64,000 nucleotides of DNA from Proales similis (lineage: Eukaryota; Rotifera; Eurotatoria; Ploima; Proalidae). How positions within the stretch are numbered: the stretch's first letter is position 1; the number at the start of each line of letters is the position of its first letter. The notes beneath the pieces were generated by a model. That model worked only from the letters and a program-made list of their open reading frames with translations, was not told the origin of the DNA and did no database searches. Location of the stretch: the NCBI GenBank assembly GCA_019059635.1, contig JAGVRJ010000005.1:1860001-1924000 (forward strand). The letters are read 5' to 3'. A program made the translations under genes and the position numbers. Below are positions 54,712-64,000 of the stretch, in pieces.

Positions 54712-56478
54712 TCAGTCAAGTTCGGCTTTTATCGAGCCGGTCGGGACACCTTCGGCGGCACCTAGAGCTGTCTCGGTCTCTTCTGAATTCATCAAATTCT
54801 CGTTGTCCGACTCTGAACCATTCGGCTCGTCCTTGATCTCGGCGGCTTGCTGTTTCTCAATATACTTCATGTATTTACTGTGCTCGTTGCTAGTCAGGGT
54901 GTTCATGACCGTGTTGACGTATCTTTTAAAGGCATCGGTGGTGTTTTGACTGTATTCAAGTAGACTCCGACAGTACTGAGCGGCCAGCTCGTCACCGTAC
55001 ACTGAAACCAGCATATCGACCTCCTGACTGTTTAGATCTTGAAGTAATGAGTGTTGATCAGGGGCGCCCGAGCCAAATGGGCCAGTTTGCACATAGTTCA
55101 CTAGCGTGCCCGGCCCATTTGATTAGAAGTGAAATTCACTCTTTCTGACAGTCTGACACTTACTTGGGCTCTCTTGGTCTTTTTTCTCTTCCAAATAGCT
55201 TGACATTGAGTAAGAATTGGGCTGTAGACCTTCGCAAAGTTTGCCAATAGTAACAGCTCTCTCTTCCAGCTGTTCGCAGGTTTTCTGCACGCCGCTGTTT
55301 TTGAGGAAGTTGTAGCCCGTAGTTCCGTTCGGATTTCTTCTCAAGAAACCAAGCTTTCGACTTGAAGTTAATCAAGTTGAGTAAGTCGAGATTCAGGCCA
55401 AGAAACCTTTCCGTTTGGATTTTTCTCCGCGAACCGTTCAGCGGCACTGCGCGCAAGCTCCTCCACTTCTTCGGCGATGTCTTCATCGTCATCGGAGACG
55501 ACCACTCCTTCGGGCGGAATAAGAAACGACTCTTTCGGTAAATAGATCTCCACAACTCTTGAGCAGAATTATTCGATGGCGAATCGAATGCAAGCAGCGT
55601 GTCTTACTTGGGCGGCTGTTTTATTTTGGACAAACTTTTAGGCGTTTTCGATACAGACTTGGAGCCTCGTTGCTTAGGCGTTTGCTCGCTTGTGGCCTCT
55701 TCGCCTGGCAAGTTGCCCATTTCAGCCGGAGTTAGGAACCGCATAATCCTTATTGTGTTGCGCAGAGACAGGAGTTTATCTTTGCTTAGCAGTTTGGTTC
55801 CATATTCTGCCATCTTCTTTGCCGCGTAATAATAGATCGTGTCCGGTTTGTTGTAAATCATGCAGTTCTCGCACATTAACTCCAAGTCCGCCTAGCCTCG
55901 CCATCTAAGACATGTTCATTTCGGGCTGATCAGAATCTTGCATTACCCTGTATTCGGCCATGTTTTTATAGACTTGGGCGTCGATTTTCTGTTTCATTGT
56001 ACTCAAGTCCATCGGATTTTTTATGATGCTGCTGTAGCCAGGAGCGATCGAATCGGTCACTGGAAACTGAAATATGCCCTCTTTGTCCTTGCGATTTATG
56101 AGCCGGTGAATATAGTCGAGACAGTCGTAGAGACGCGATGACTTTTGAGGGAAAAGGCTTGACGAGGCATCGCTACTTTTTCGAATCGACTGTGTGCGAT
56201 CTGAAAAGCTCATGCCTGAGCTTTCCGGGTCTTTGTCGACACTAAACGAATCATTCGAATCGTCAATGGGCAGCTCCTATTCCTGACGCTTAGAATCACT
56301 GGCCAGTTCTCAGTCTTTCGACACACCAACCTTGGGGAGGATTTCAACATCGCTTGCAATGAAATCGGACGAATCCTCTTGAATATTGCTGAGAAGATCT
56401 GATTAAACGAGCCAGGTGAGATTTGGAATTCGATTTGAAAAGTGACTTGGCTTCTTTACTTTTAACTTTGCGGCTCAT
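54712..56478 (-). CDS. Bromodomain protein of the BRD7/BRD9 family (SWI/SNF subunit)
   Basis: Predicted 476 residues, exons 56478-56460, 56398-56331, 56276-55947, 55891-55608, 55557-55407, 55353-55164 and 55100-54712. The bromodomain occupies about residues 85-185: FQFPVTDSIAPGYSSIIKNPMD broken by the family's FSFPVTDFIAPGYSMIIKHPMD pattern, and the acetyl-lysine Asn in MIYNKPDTIYYYAAKKM. It is followed by the DUF3512 region (LGFLRRNPNGTTGYNFL), as in BRD7 and BRD9. These define the PBAF and ncBAF forms of SWI/SNF. I cannot separate BRD7 from BRD9. Donors after exons 2 and 5 are GTT-type. The basic stretch KQRGSKSVSKTPKSL replaces longer charged tails of the vertebrate proteins. Confidence 0.9.
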
Positions 56479-57430
56479 TTTCTATCCTCAGAGCCGGGGC
56501 ATCCGATCTAGTAGAATTACTTTCAAATACGCCCTTGTGAATATTATTCAGCTTGAATATGTTTCTGCTCGTTCGTTGACGGTTTCGTTTCATTCGGAAC
56601 AGGGAAAAAATGGCCCGTCGATGCATTATTCTTTTCATTTTGTCTCAATTTATCCTTAATCTAGTCCATCGACCGATGTGCCACTCAAACGACACTTTAC
56701 AATCTGGGCTCATTTTGGCCTAATTTTGCGTAAGTAGTTTCTTTTCATTGAATTTTGTTTTCTTTTTGAAACTTAAAACAACCTGACTTGTTTAAAATTA
56801 TTTTTCAAACAAATTTAGGGTTCGGTCAGAGAGAGGTAGCACGATGGAGAGAGCTTGCCTTGTCTTAAGAACCTGCCAAATTCACAAATCAAAGTCAATC
56901 ATTTTTTATCGAAAACCAACAACAGATTTGTGGTCCCGATCAGATATTGAACAGGAGCCGCCTTGATTGAGAGCATAAAGTGAATGAATTTTCTCTTCTT
57001 TATTCGACATAATTTTTAAAAACTATTGCCTGTGGCTGACGGGGAACAGACTCGGTTTTATGATAATTTTGCAACATATTTTACAAATTTATCCCAAAAT
57101 CCTTTCCTGCACACTCGACCCGTTGCTCAAATTTTCTCACGCACTCGCTCTCGAAATTTGCCATTCGCTCGAACTGTTTCCTCGATTCTCGTCGTCGCCG
57201 CTTTTTTATTGGCCGCAAGTTGAATAGGACTTTATGTTGCACATCTGTATTGAAAGGGAGGGACCATATTAGATGAATAATTGCACACGTTTTAAACTCG
57301 ATTCGATTTTTTTCATCAAAAGCTTAATGATTCATAATTAAATTAAGTTTAAATAGCCGAACAATCGCTGGACCCGAGCTGGAAGAAATGCAGACTCTAA
57401 TTAACGATAATAAGAAATTTTTCTCGTAGA
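56479..57430. other. Divergent upstream region BRD7/9 and carboxypeptidase D
   Basis: About 950 bases, T/A-rich. Open frames at 56423-56659 and 57026-57223 have no motif support. Likely holds both promoters. Confidence 0.45.
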
Positions 57431-60400
57431 ATGCATACGCCTGGTCATCTGTGCCTTGGCGTGGCGGTGCTAAGCTATTTCCTGTTAGTGGCGACCGTTC
57501 GTGTCCAGGCGGAAAATGACATACCCGAGACCCTGCTGAGGAGCTATCTCAGCTATGACGAAATGAAACAGCTGCTTAATCAGCTTCAAATCACCTATCC
57601 GCACATCTGCAAGGTCTTCTCCGTAGGCAAGAGCGTTCAAAATAGAGATCTGCTCGTCATTCAAATCAGCGACAAAGTAAACACTGTCGAGCCTGGTGAG
57701 CCAATGTTCAAGTACGTGGGAAACATTCACGGCGATGAAACGGTCGGCAGAGAAGTGCTCATTTATTTGGCTTATTATTTGTTGACCAACTACGGCCAGG
57801 ACACTCGCATCACCGATCTGGTCGACAGCACAAACATATTCATAATGCCGTCGGCGAATCCCGATGGCTTTGAAAGCGCCAGAGAAGGAGAATGCGACCG
57901 AGCTCCGTCGTTGAGAAATTGGGCTCGTTTGAACGCCAATAATGTCGATTTGAACAGAAACTTTCCGGACCAGTTCGATTCAAACGTGACCAGGCAGAAC
58001 ATGTTCAAAAATAGAGAGCCAGAGACGACCGCTCTGATGAGTTGGATCATAAGCAATAAATTTGTGCTGAGCGCAAACCTACACGGAGGTGCGCTGGTTG
58101 CCAGCTACCCGTTCGACGACTCGCGATCTCATCAGATCTCTAACTTCCACAGCACTTCGCCTGACGAAAAGGTGTTCAAGCATTTGGCTACGGTCTATTC
58201 GGAGAACCACAAGACAATGCATCTGGGCAAGTCATGCAACGAGCACTTTGACAATGGAGTTACAAACGGCGCTGAATGGTATGATGTGAGTGGAGGAATG
58301 CAGGATTTCAATTACGTTTATTCGAACTGCTTTGAAATAACGCTCGAGCTCTCTTGCTGCAAATACCCGATGGCCAGTGAGCTTAGAAAAGAATGGGACA
58401 ACAATAGAGAAGCGCTCATTCAGTACATAAGCCGAGTTCACATTGGAGTGAAAGGTTTTGTGACCGACGCATCGGACTCGAACGTTTTGAACGAGGACGG
58501 CGTCTATGGAACTCCGATTAGAGATGCCGTTATTCAAGTGGAAGGAATCAACCACACACTGACCGCGGGCCAGTACGGAGACTACTGGCGCTTGCTGATG
58601 CCCGGCACTTATTTGATCACAGCCAGCGCTCGAGGCTTCCAGCCACAATCCAAAACCATCAAGGTCCAAGATGGACTTGCTGTTCAACTTAATTTCACTC
58701 TGAGTCGCGAGACCACGTATTACAATCAATATTCCAAAACAAAACAAGTGCTTGATCAACTCGTCTCGAGTGTTAACATGCTTTCGAACAGCAGTCAAAA
58801 GTTTGAGGTGCTTAAAGATGCCATCGACCCACACCCGCAAGTGTTTCAGCATCACAGTGACTCGGAAATGTCTCAGCTTATGAAAGAAGTGCATTCGAAA
58901 TGTCCGTCGATTACGACCATTTACTCGATCGGCAAAAGCTCCAACGGCGTGCCCCTGTATGCGATGATCATAAGCGATAATCCGCTATTCCACGACGAAG
59001 GAGAGCCAGAGTTCAAATATGTTGGCAATATTCACGGAAATGAAGTGCTCGGCCGCGAGCTCTTGCTACAGCTCATGGTCTATTTGTGCGACAATTACGG
59101 CAAATCTCAACTCATCACCCAGCTCGTCGACTCGACCCGAATTCACATCTTGCCTTCTATGAACCCAGACGGCTACAATGCTCGAAAGCGTGAAAATGCC
59201 AACGGAGTCGACTTGAATCGCAATTTTCCCAATCCGTACAGCAAAAGCAACGACCAGCCTCAGCCCGAAGTGGAGGCATTCATCAACTGGTCAAAGCTTT
59301 ATCCTTTTGTTCTGTCGGCCAATTTGCACAGCGGATCACTGGTTGTCAACTATCCGTTCGATGACAACAGTGAAAACGCCCAAAAGAACACCCCATCAGC
59401 CGACGAGGCCACTTTTATTATGGTCTCCAAAGCATATTCAATGGTAACTCTCAGTCCGCTCCAGCTCCGAAATTGTTCAATCTCATGATCAGCGCGTGGT
59501 CTGTTCAAGGCGCACTCCGAAATGTACAAAGGCAACACAGAATGCGTTCCGGGCGAAAAGTTCAAAGACGGAATCACGAATGGAGCAGCTTGGTATGCAG
59601 GTAACCAATCGACCTTGAGATTTTTCTTTTCCGCACATTGAGCGAGTTTACCACCTCAGCCCGAGGCTCGTTGCAAGACTGGTGCTATCTCAACACAAAT
59701 GAGTTCGATGTAACCATTGAGGTGAGCTGTAAGAAAACGGTGGACGCCAGTGAACTGCGCACATTTTGGGAAGACAACAAATTCTCACTGCTTTCGTTTA
59801 TTGGACATGTGCACAAGGGTGTGCGCGGTTTTGTTGTGGACGAGAGCACCAGTCAGCCAATCGAGGGCGCCATAATTAAAGTTGAAGGAATCTCGCACAA
59901 CGTCAGCACATATTCATCGGGCGACTACTGGCGCCTACTGCCGCCAGGCACTTATCAAATATCCGCTTCACATCCCAAGTAAGTAGCAAACCGTTCTGAG
60001 TGAATCTGAACGCATGAAGCATCTCTCACTTAGTTATGAGCCCATGTCGCAAAAAGTCGTGGTGGACAACAGCGCGGCTCAAAGCATCAACTTTGAACTC
60101 AAGCCCACGGCGACCAGTTACCAGAAAGTGCTGGCAAACGTGGTGCAAATGATATCGGGCGAGTCCCGCTCGCTGATCATTATCGGAATCTGCTTGCTCA
60201 GCTTGTCGACCCTGCTCTTCACAGTCGCCTGTTGCCAGAAAGGCTTCTGTCGCCGAAAGGTCAAAAGCAGCGGCCGTTTGTTTGAACTTGGAAAGAGTCT
60301 CGATCAAGTCGGATTCCATCGATATAACGAGCTCAACGAGTTTTCGGATGAAGAGATAAGCCCTGGTTCAATGAAAATGAGCATGACCAGCAGTGCCTCC

Positions 60401-60502
60401 AACCTAAACAAGTACTCCAAAGCCGACGGTGCCGACAGCAAGAAGCTGCTGTTTAGCGAGGACGACGACGACGAAGAATACGATCAGATTTTCATGCGAT
60501 AG
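57431..60502 (+). CDS. Carboxypeptidase D-type membrane metallocarboxypeptidase with two catalytic domains
   Basis: Predicted 963 residues, exons 57431-59443, 59510-59600, 59660-59978 and 60034-60502. Removes C-terminal Arg/Lys from peptides in the secretory pathway. Signal peptide. Domain 1 at about 35-415: zinc HGDE and LSANLHGG, NPDGFE, NNVDLNRNFPD and catalytic Glu in ITLELSCC. Domain 2 at about 455-840: HGNE, LSANLHSG, NPDGYN, GVDLNRNFPN and catalytic Glu in VTIEVSC. Each ends in a transthyretin-like fold (VKGFVTDAS, VRGFVVDES; YWRLLMPGTY, YWRLLPPGTY). A TM helix follows at about 865-885 and an acidic tail (FHRYNELNEFSDEE). Vertebrate CPD has a third, inactive domain that is absent here. 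Both domains keep all catalytic residues seen. Confidence 0.95.
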
Positions 60503-61062
60503 ATAAACAATTTAATTAAAGTCGAACGTTAAGCCAGAAATGTAAATTAAAGTCAACAGTTCATCGCTCAAGCCTCAAGTTTGATTTCAGGCTCAAAAGA
60601 GGAAAAACAAAACCAAACAAAATATTTATTTGTGCTTAAGTTAATTACCGATTACGGCGCGTAAAAACAACCCCCCCCCCAAAATAACTCCGACAGATAA
60701 CTCTAATCTAATAAAAAAAAAAGCAAAAAACATGTCGAAATTAAACTCGCAGGATTCTGGCCGTTTTACTCGGTTGTTCAGCAGGGCAGGCTGAATTGAC
60801 TCGACCGAGCGAGCGAATGTGAATATTCATGTGCTGACCAGCAGACAACAGCGGTGTCCCAATCGAATTGGTTCTGCAATAGTTATGAACAGTGAACGCA
60901 TTTGCAAACAAAATTAGCATTTAGTGATCAAAAAGCGCGAACTAGCGCATAACTTGAATTTTGGAAATGAAATAATTTATTCTGTGTTAAATGGCGCTCT
61001 TTGCTTACTTGAATTGAAACGAAAACACAAATTGACGTTTGCTGTGTTGTAGAGTTGGAAAA
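60503..61062. other. Intergenic between carboxypeptidase D and Rb
   Basis: About 560 bases with a C10 homopolymer at 60671-60680 and A-runs. TTGTAG at 61046-61051 just before the Rb start could be a splice acceptor of a 5' UTR intron or trans-splice site. No gene seen. Confidence 0.45.
60671..60680 (+). repeat. C10 homopolymer
   Basis: Ten consecutive C, unusual in this AT-rich intergenic DNA, about 170 bases after the carboxypeptidase stop codon. Confidence 0.85.
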
Positions 61063-64000
61063 ATGCCGAGCAATGCCTCACCAGATGTAGCCGCGGGCGA
61101 CGAAGCGCTTCAGGATTTTCTGCAGAAACTTGCAAACCAACTGGGTCTTGAATCGCGATTGGCCTCGATCAGTGCCACATCGGGCGACTTGGTGCAAACC
61201 GCTTGGCAGCAGTACAAAGCACTTGGCGAGTCGTTCAACTTGGACGACAATCAGCTGCACTGGTTGAGCTCAATTCTTTACTTTTCGTTCATAATGCAGT
61301 TCTACAAAGCCTCTCGAGCTCATCCGGACAAGAGAGACGAGCAGAGAAAGGGCGAGGCCTGTTTTTCAATTCGAACTCTCCTTAACGAAGCCGGACTTAC
61401 TCCAGCTGAATTCATTCGAAAAGCTTACACCCTGAAGCGAATAATGGAGCTTCCGGACGCGTTGATGATGCATTTGAAACTATTCGAGCGCTTCTTCAAC
61501 ATGAGCAAGACCCTCTACGACAAGTACATTCGATTGTTCGAGCGTCTATTCGGATATGTTCGAGCGTCCGAACTGAACGTGTCATCGTTTCAAATCGGTT
61601 GGCTTTCGATTGTGTACGTAAAATCCTTTTACCCGCAGCTGGGCACCGATCTCGTAAACGGCTATCGCCTCGTTCTCTGCGGCCTTCAATTCGTCGACAA
61701 AGCATTTCAGCACCGTTGTACAGACGTTCTCTCCTATTTGTGCTGCGAGAATTCAGAAGAGTCGGATCTGGCGCTGGTCAGAACCATATTCGAGCATCAT
61801 TTCATGCCCAGACTCAATTCAATACAAGCACATTCATCTCAGCTGCAAGCCTTAAGCGAACTCGACGCTCTTTACAGCAATTTTCTGATGCAGCCCGCGT
61901 ATTCTCATGTAATGTGGGATCTCGACGAGCGATGGTATTCAAGCGAGCTCATGACCGTTTCTCGCGCCATATTTCCTCCAGACGAGCTGGCCACGTTTTT
62001 AACTCAGTCTGAAACCGACTCGAACCAAACTAATACGCCCAGCCAAGTCCAAGAGCTAATCGACTCTGACCTTAAAGAGAAGCTCAAAACTCATCTTCGA
62101 GAACAATTGGTAAAGTAGCTTGAAACTGTAATCATAAAAAAAAACTTGAATTACTGAGGCGACCAATCGTTTAGAAAAACTGTCCGATCGCTGAGCAAGT
62201 TGTAGAGCTAGTTCCCAAATGGACCGGATCGCTCTTTTTTTTGCTTCTCAATTCTCTTGGTGTGGATGAAGAAGAGCAGGAACAGGGCTCTACTGGCCTG
62301 GTCAATAATCAATCGCTTCATCGAGCATTGTTCTCCATCGCCTATCACATTGTGTTCAACATGTCAACAACAAACGATTCGGTTTTGGTCCGCCGCTTCA
62401 CAGGCCAGCTCAATGATGGCCGGACGGAGCCCGAGTGGCTCAAGGTGTCAGCAGCGTTGGGAACGAATGCATTTGATATAGTCCGACTAATCGAGCATGT
62501 TGTTCAATGTGCGACCAGAATAAAAGACAAATCCAGACAAGCTGAGTGCAAGATCGAATTTAGTAAGGAAACAGTGAGTTTGCTAGCCGAGCTCGAACAG
62601 CAAATTGTCTCCCAGTACGTGTGGAGTCACCAATCGGCTGTGTGGAAGATGCTCGCTACAGCTGATTCAGAAGCGGACCAAAATGAAAAGCCCAGATTTC
62701 CCCGTTTCGACGAGTGCGTTAGTCACAAACAGAATGGAGCCGATCAGTACTTCGGCTCATCACTTCAGTCGTCGCCAATCAAACAACCGATTTTGACCAG
62801 AGTAATGGGAAATGATCAAATCTCTTCGAACGGCCCTCCCAAGTTTACAGTCCTTCCGATCAACAGGAGCCTGTCCAACAGTTCAAAAGCTCTCAAGCCT
62901 GCCATTGAATACCCGAGCTCGATCAGACTGCTTTGCCGCAAATTCTATTATCTGGCCTATTCGCGTCTGAAGCAGTACGTTGACCGTCTTAACTTGCTCA
63001 ATCTATTCGAAGAGCAATCCAAGCTGTCAGTGAGCACCACTCCCAACTCGACCACGCCCATACTTACTCCGGTTACCCACTCTGCTCAACAGGAGTACCA
63101 GCCGTTGTTTGTGCGCAAGCTTTTTAGTATATTTGAGTTTTGCCTATTGAATGCCACAAATCTCATGCAAAACAACCACATCGACCACATTTTAATGTGC
63201 GTTCTCTACTTGGCCTCTAGGCTGAATTCATTTCCCGTCCGTTTCGAAGAAATAATTCGCGTTCATCGAGATCTCTTGTCCCCTAAAGTCGGCCTGTATA
63301 AAACAATTTGGACTGAAAGTGGCCAAGCTGTGGACATTGTCGAGTTTTATAATGTCCACTTTCTACCGGCAGTGCGGGCTTTTAGCACCGAGCTATTCAG
63401 CGGAAGTTCGGCCAGTCGAGTAAACTCGAGTGATGAATACCTCATATCTCCCCTGATGCCCAAACAAGCTCATCTGCAAGTTCAACTGCAGCCGACCAAA
63501 CTTCTAGATCACGTGTTTGTTTCGCCTTGCAAAAGCAGTTCAGCATCGTCCCTAAACCAAGGAGCCAGAGACCGGAACAAGCTTACTTTCTCCTCAAGGC
63601 TCAGCAATCCGTTCAAGAGCGCAGACGAAATAAACGAGTTGGTGAGGAAAAACGAGCTGCGACTAAAGAGCTCAAACAAGCGCCTGTTTAGTGACATTTC
63701 AATTCAGAACAATATTCCGTTTACAGTGCCAAGCAATGTTATTTCAGCGCACTCATCGACTAACTTACACGGCAAACTCTTCAAAACTAAATCAAGTAAT
63801 TTGGAAGAGTGCAGGGCTCCAAACGGTAGCCAACTGACCACAGTGAACTTGAGCGCTTCTAATGAACAGTTGAACGAAACCGAGCCGAGGCTCAAAGTAT
63901 CGCGCATAAATCTGACCTCAGACAGCAGAAGCGAACTATTCAACAAAGTAATCCTGAACAAAGTGAGCACTTCGCAAACACTTGTGTCAGCGTCTCCAAC
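61063..64000 (+). CDS. Retinoblastoma-family pocket protein (3' end beyond window)
   Basis: Exons 61063-62109 and 62175 to past the window end, so more than 957 residues so far. The N-terminal RbN domain is in exon 1 (WLSSILYFSFIMQFY, LLNEAGLTPAEFIRKAYTLKR). Exon 2 holds pocket A with an ordered Ser-rich spacer and pocket B: IRLLCRKFYYLAYSRL and HIDHILMCVLYLAS match RB1 SLFYKKVYRLAYLRL and HLDQIMMCSMYGIC around the LxCxE-binding cleft. VEFYNVHFLPAV matches IVFYNSVFMQRL. C-terminal INELVRKNELRLKSSNKRL resembles the RB1 RbC helix that packs on E2F/DP. It represses E2F genes until phosphorylated, and several SP sites are visible. Pocket A is weakly conserved to my eye. The family also includes p107/p130, but spacer length favours RB1. 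Confidence 0.88.

Noticed and set aside
1-64000. tRNA, rRNA, CRISPR or transposon features
   Set aside because: Read for tRNA B-box-like TTCGA motifs, long direct or terminal repeats and transposase motifs. None was convincing.

Overview
The window is nuclear DNA of a small, compact invertebrate genome. Nearly all protein genes are split by very short introns: I could place about 107 introns by hand, most of them 50-75 nt. Genes sit on both strands with few hundred bases to a few kb between them. I saw no transposons, tRNA or rRNA genes. Gene content (a true cytoplasmic intermediate filament, chitinases with CBM14 domains, Pax1/9, a PDF-receptor-like GPCR, a globin-X-like globin, SDCCAG8, RTRAF, MED19) points to a bilaterian protostome that is not an arthropod, because arthropods have lost canonical cytoplasmic intermediate filaments. 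A miniature annelid or other small lophotrochozoan (Dimorphilus-like) would fit. That is inference, not a sequence match.

Layout. 0-5 kb: a calmodulin-like gene (+) runs tail-to-tail into an intermediate-filament gene (-) whose last exons encode a complete calmodulin-like four-EF-hand module. 6-7 kb: secreted Cu/Zn superoxide dismutase (-). 7.4-15.2 kb: a head-to-head GH18 pair, an active-looking chitinase (-) and a chitinase-like protein (+) whose catalytic glutamate is lysine. 15.8-19.1 kb: large ankyrin-repeat protein (-). 21-24 kb: Kirre/Neph-type Ig adhesion receptor (+). 26 kb: PP1 inhibitor of the PPP1R14 family (+). 27-28 kb: intronless protein with three alpha-crystallin-like domains (-). 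29.6-32.2 kb: SDCCAG8-like centrosomal coiled-coil protein (+). 36 kb: N-acylated globin (+). 38 kb: intronless calmodulin-like gene (+). 41-42.6 kb: intronless Pax1/9 (-), flanked by the largest gene-poor stretches. 45.7 kb: unrecognised single-exon gene (-). 47-49.6 kb: RTRAF (-) and MED19 (+), divergent. 49.8-51.7 kb: class B GPCR (-). 53.4-54.4 kb: ARL2BP (-). 54.7-56.5 kb: BRD7/9 (-). 57.4-60.5 kb: carboxypeptidase D with two domains (+). 61 kb to the window end: retinoblastoma protein (+), cut by the window edge.

The genes do not form one pathway. Themes are calcium binding (three EF-hand genes), chitin biology, general transcription or chromatin (MED19, RTRAF, BRD7/9, Rb) and cilium or centrosome (SDCCAG8, ARL2BP). 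The most unusual item is the intermediate filament-calmodulin fusion: its splice junction falls exactly on a conserved calmodulin intron position and phase. Five apparent GC-AG introns, all with the donor G|GCAAGT, lie in three adjacent genes. Exon joins were chosen by reading frame, phase, GT/GC-AG signals and homology. For every gene with both ends inside the window except the calmodulin-like and GPCR genes (5' ends unresolved), the exon lengths sum to a multiple of three.
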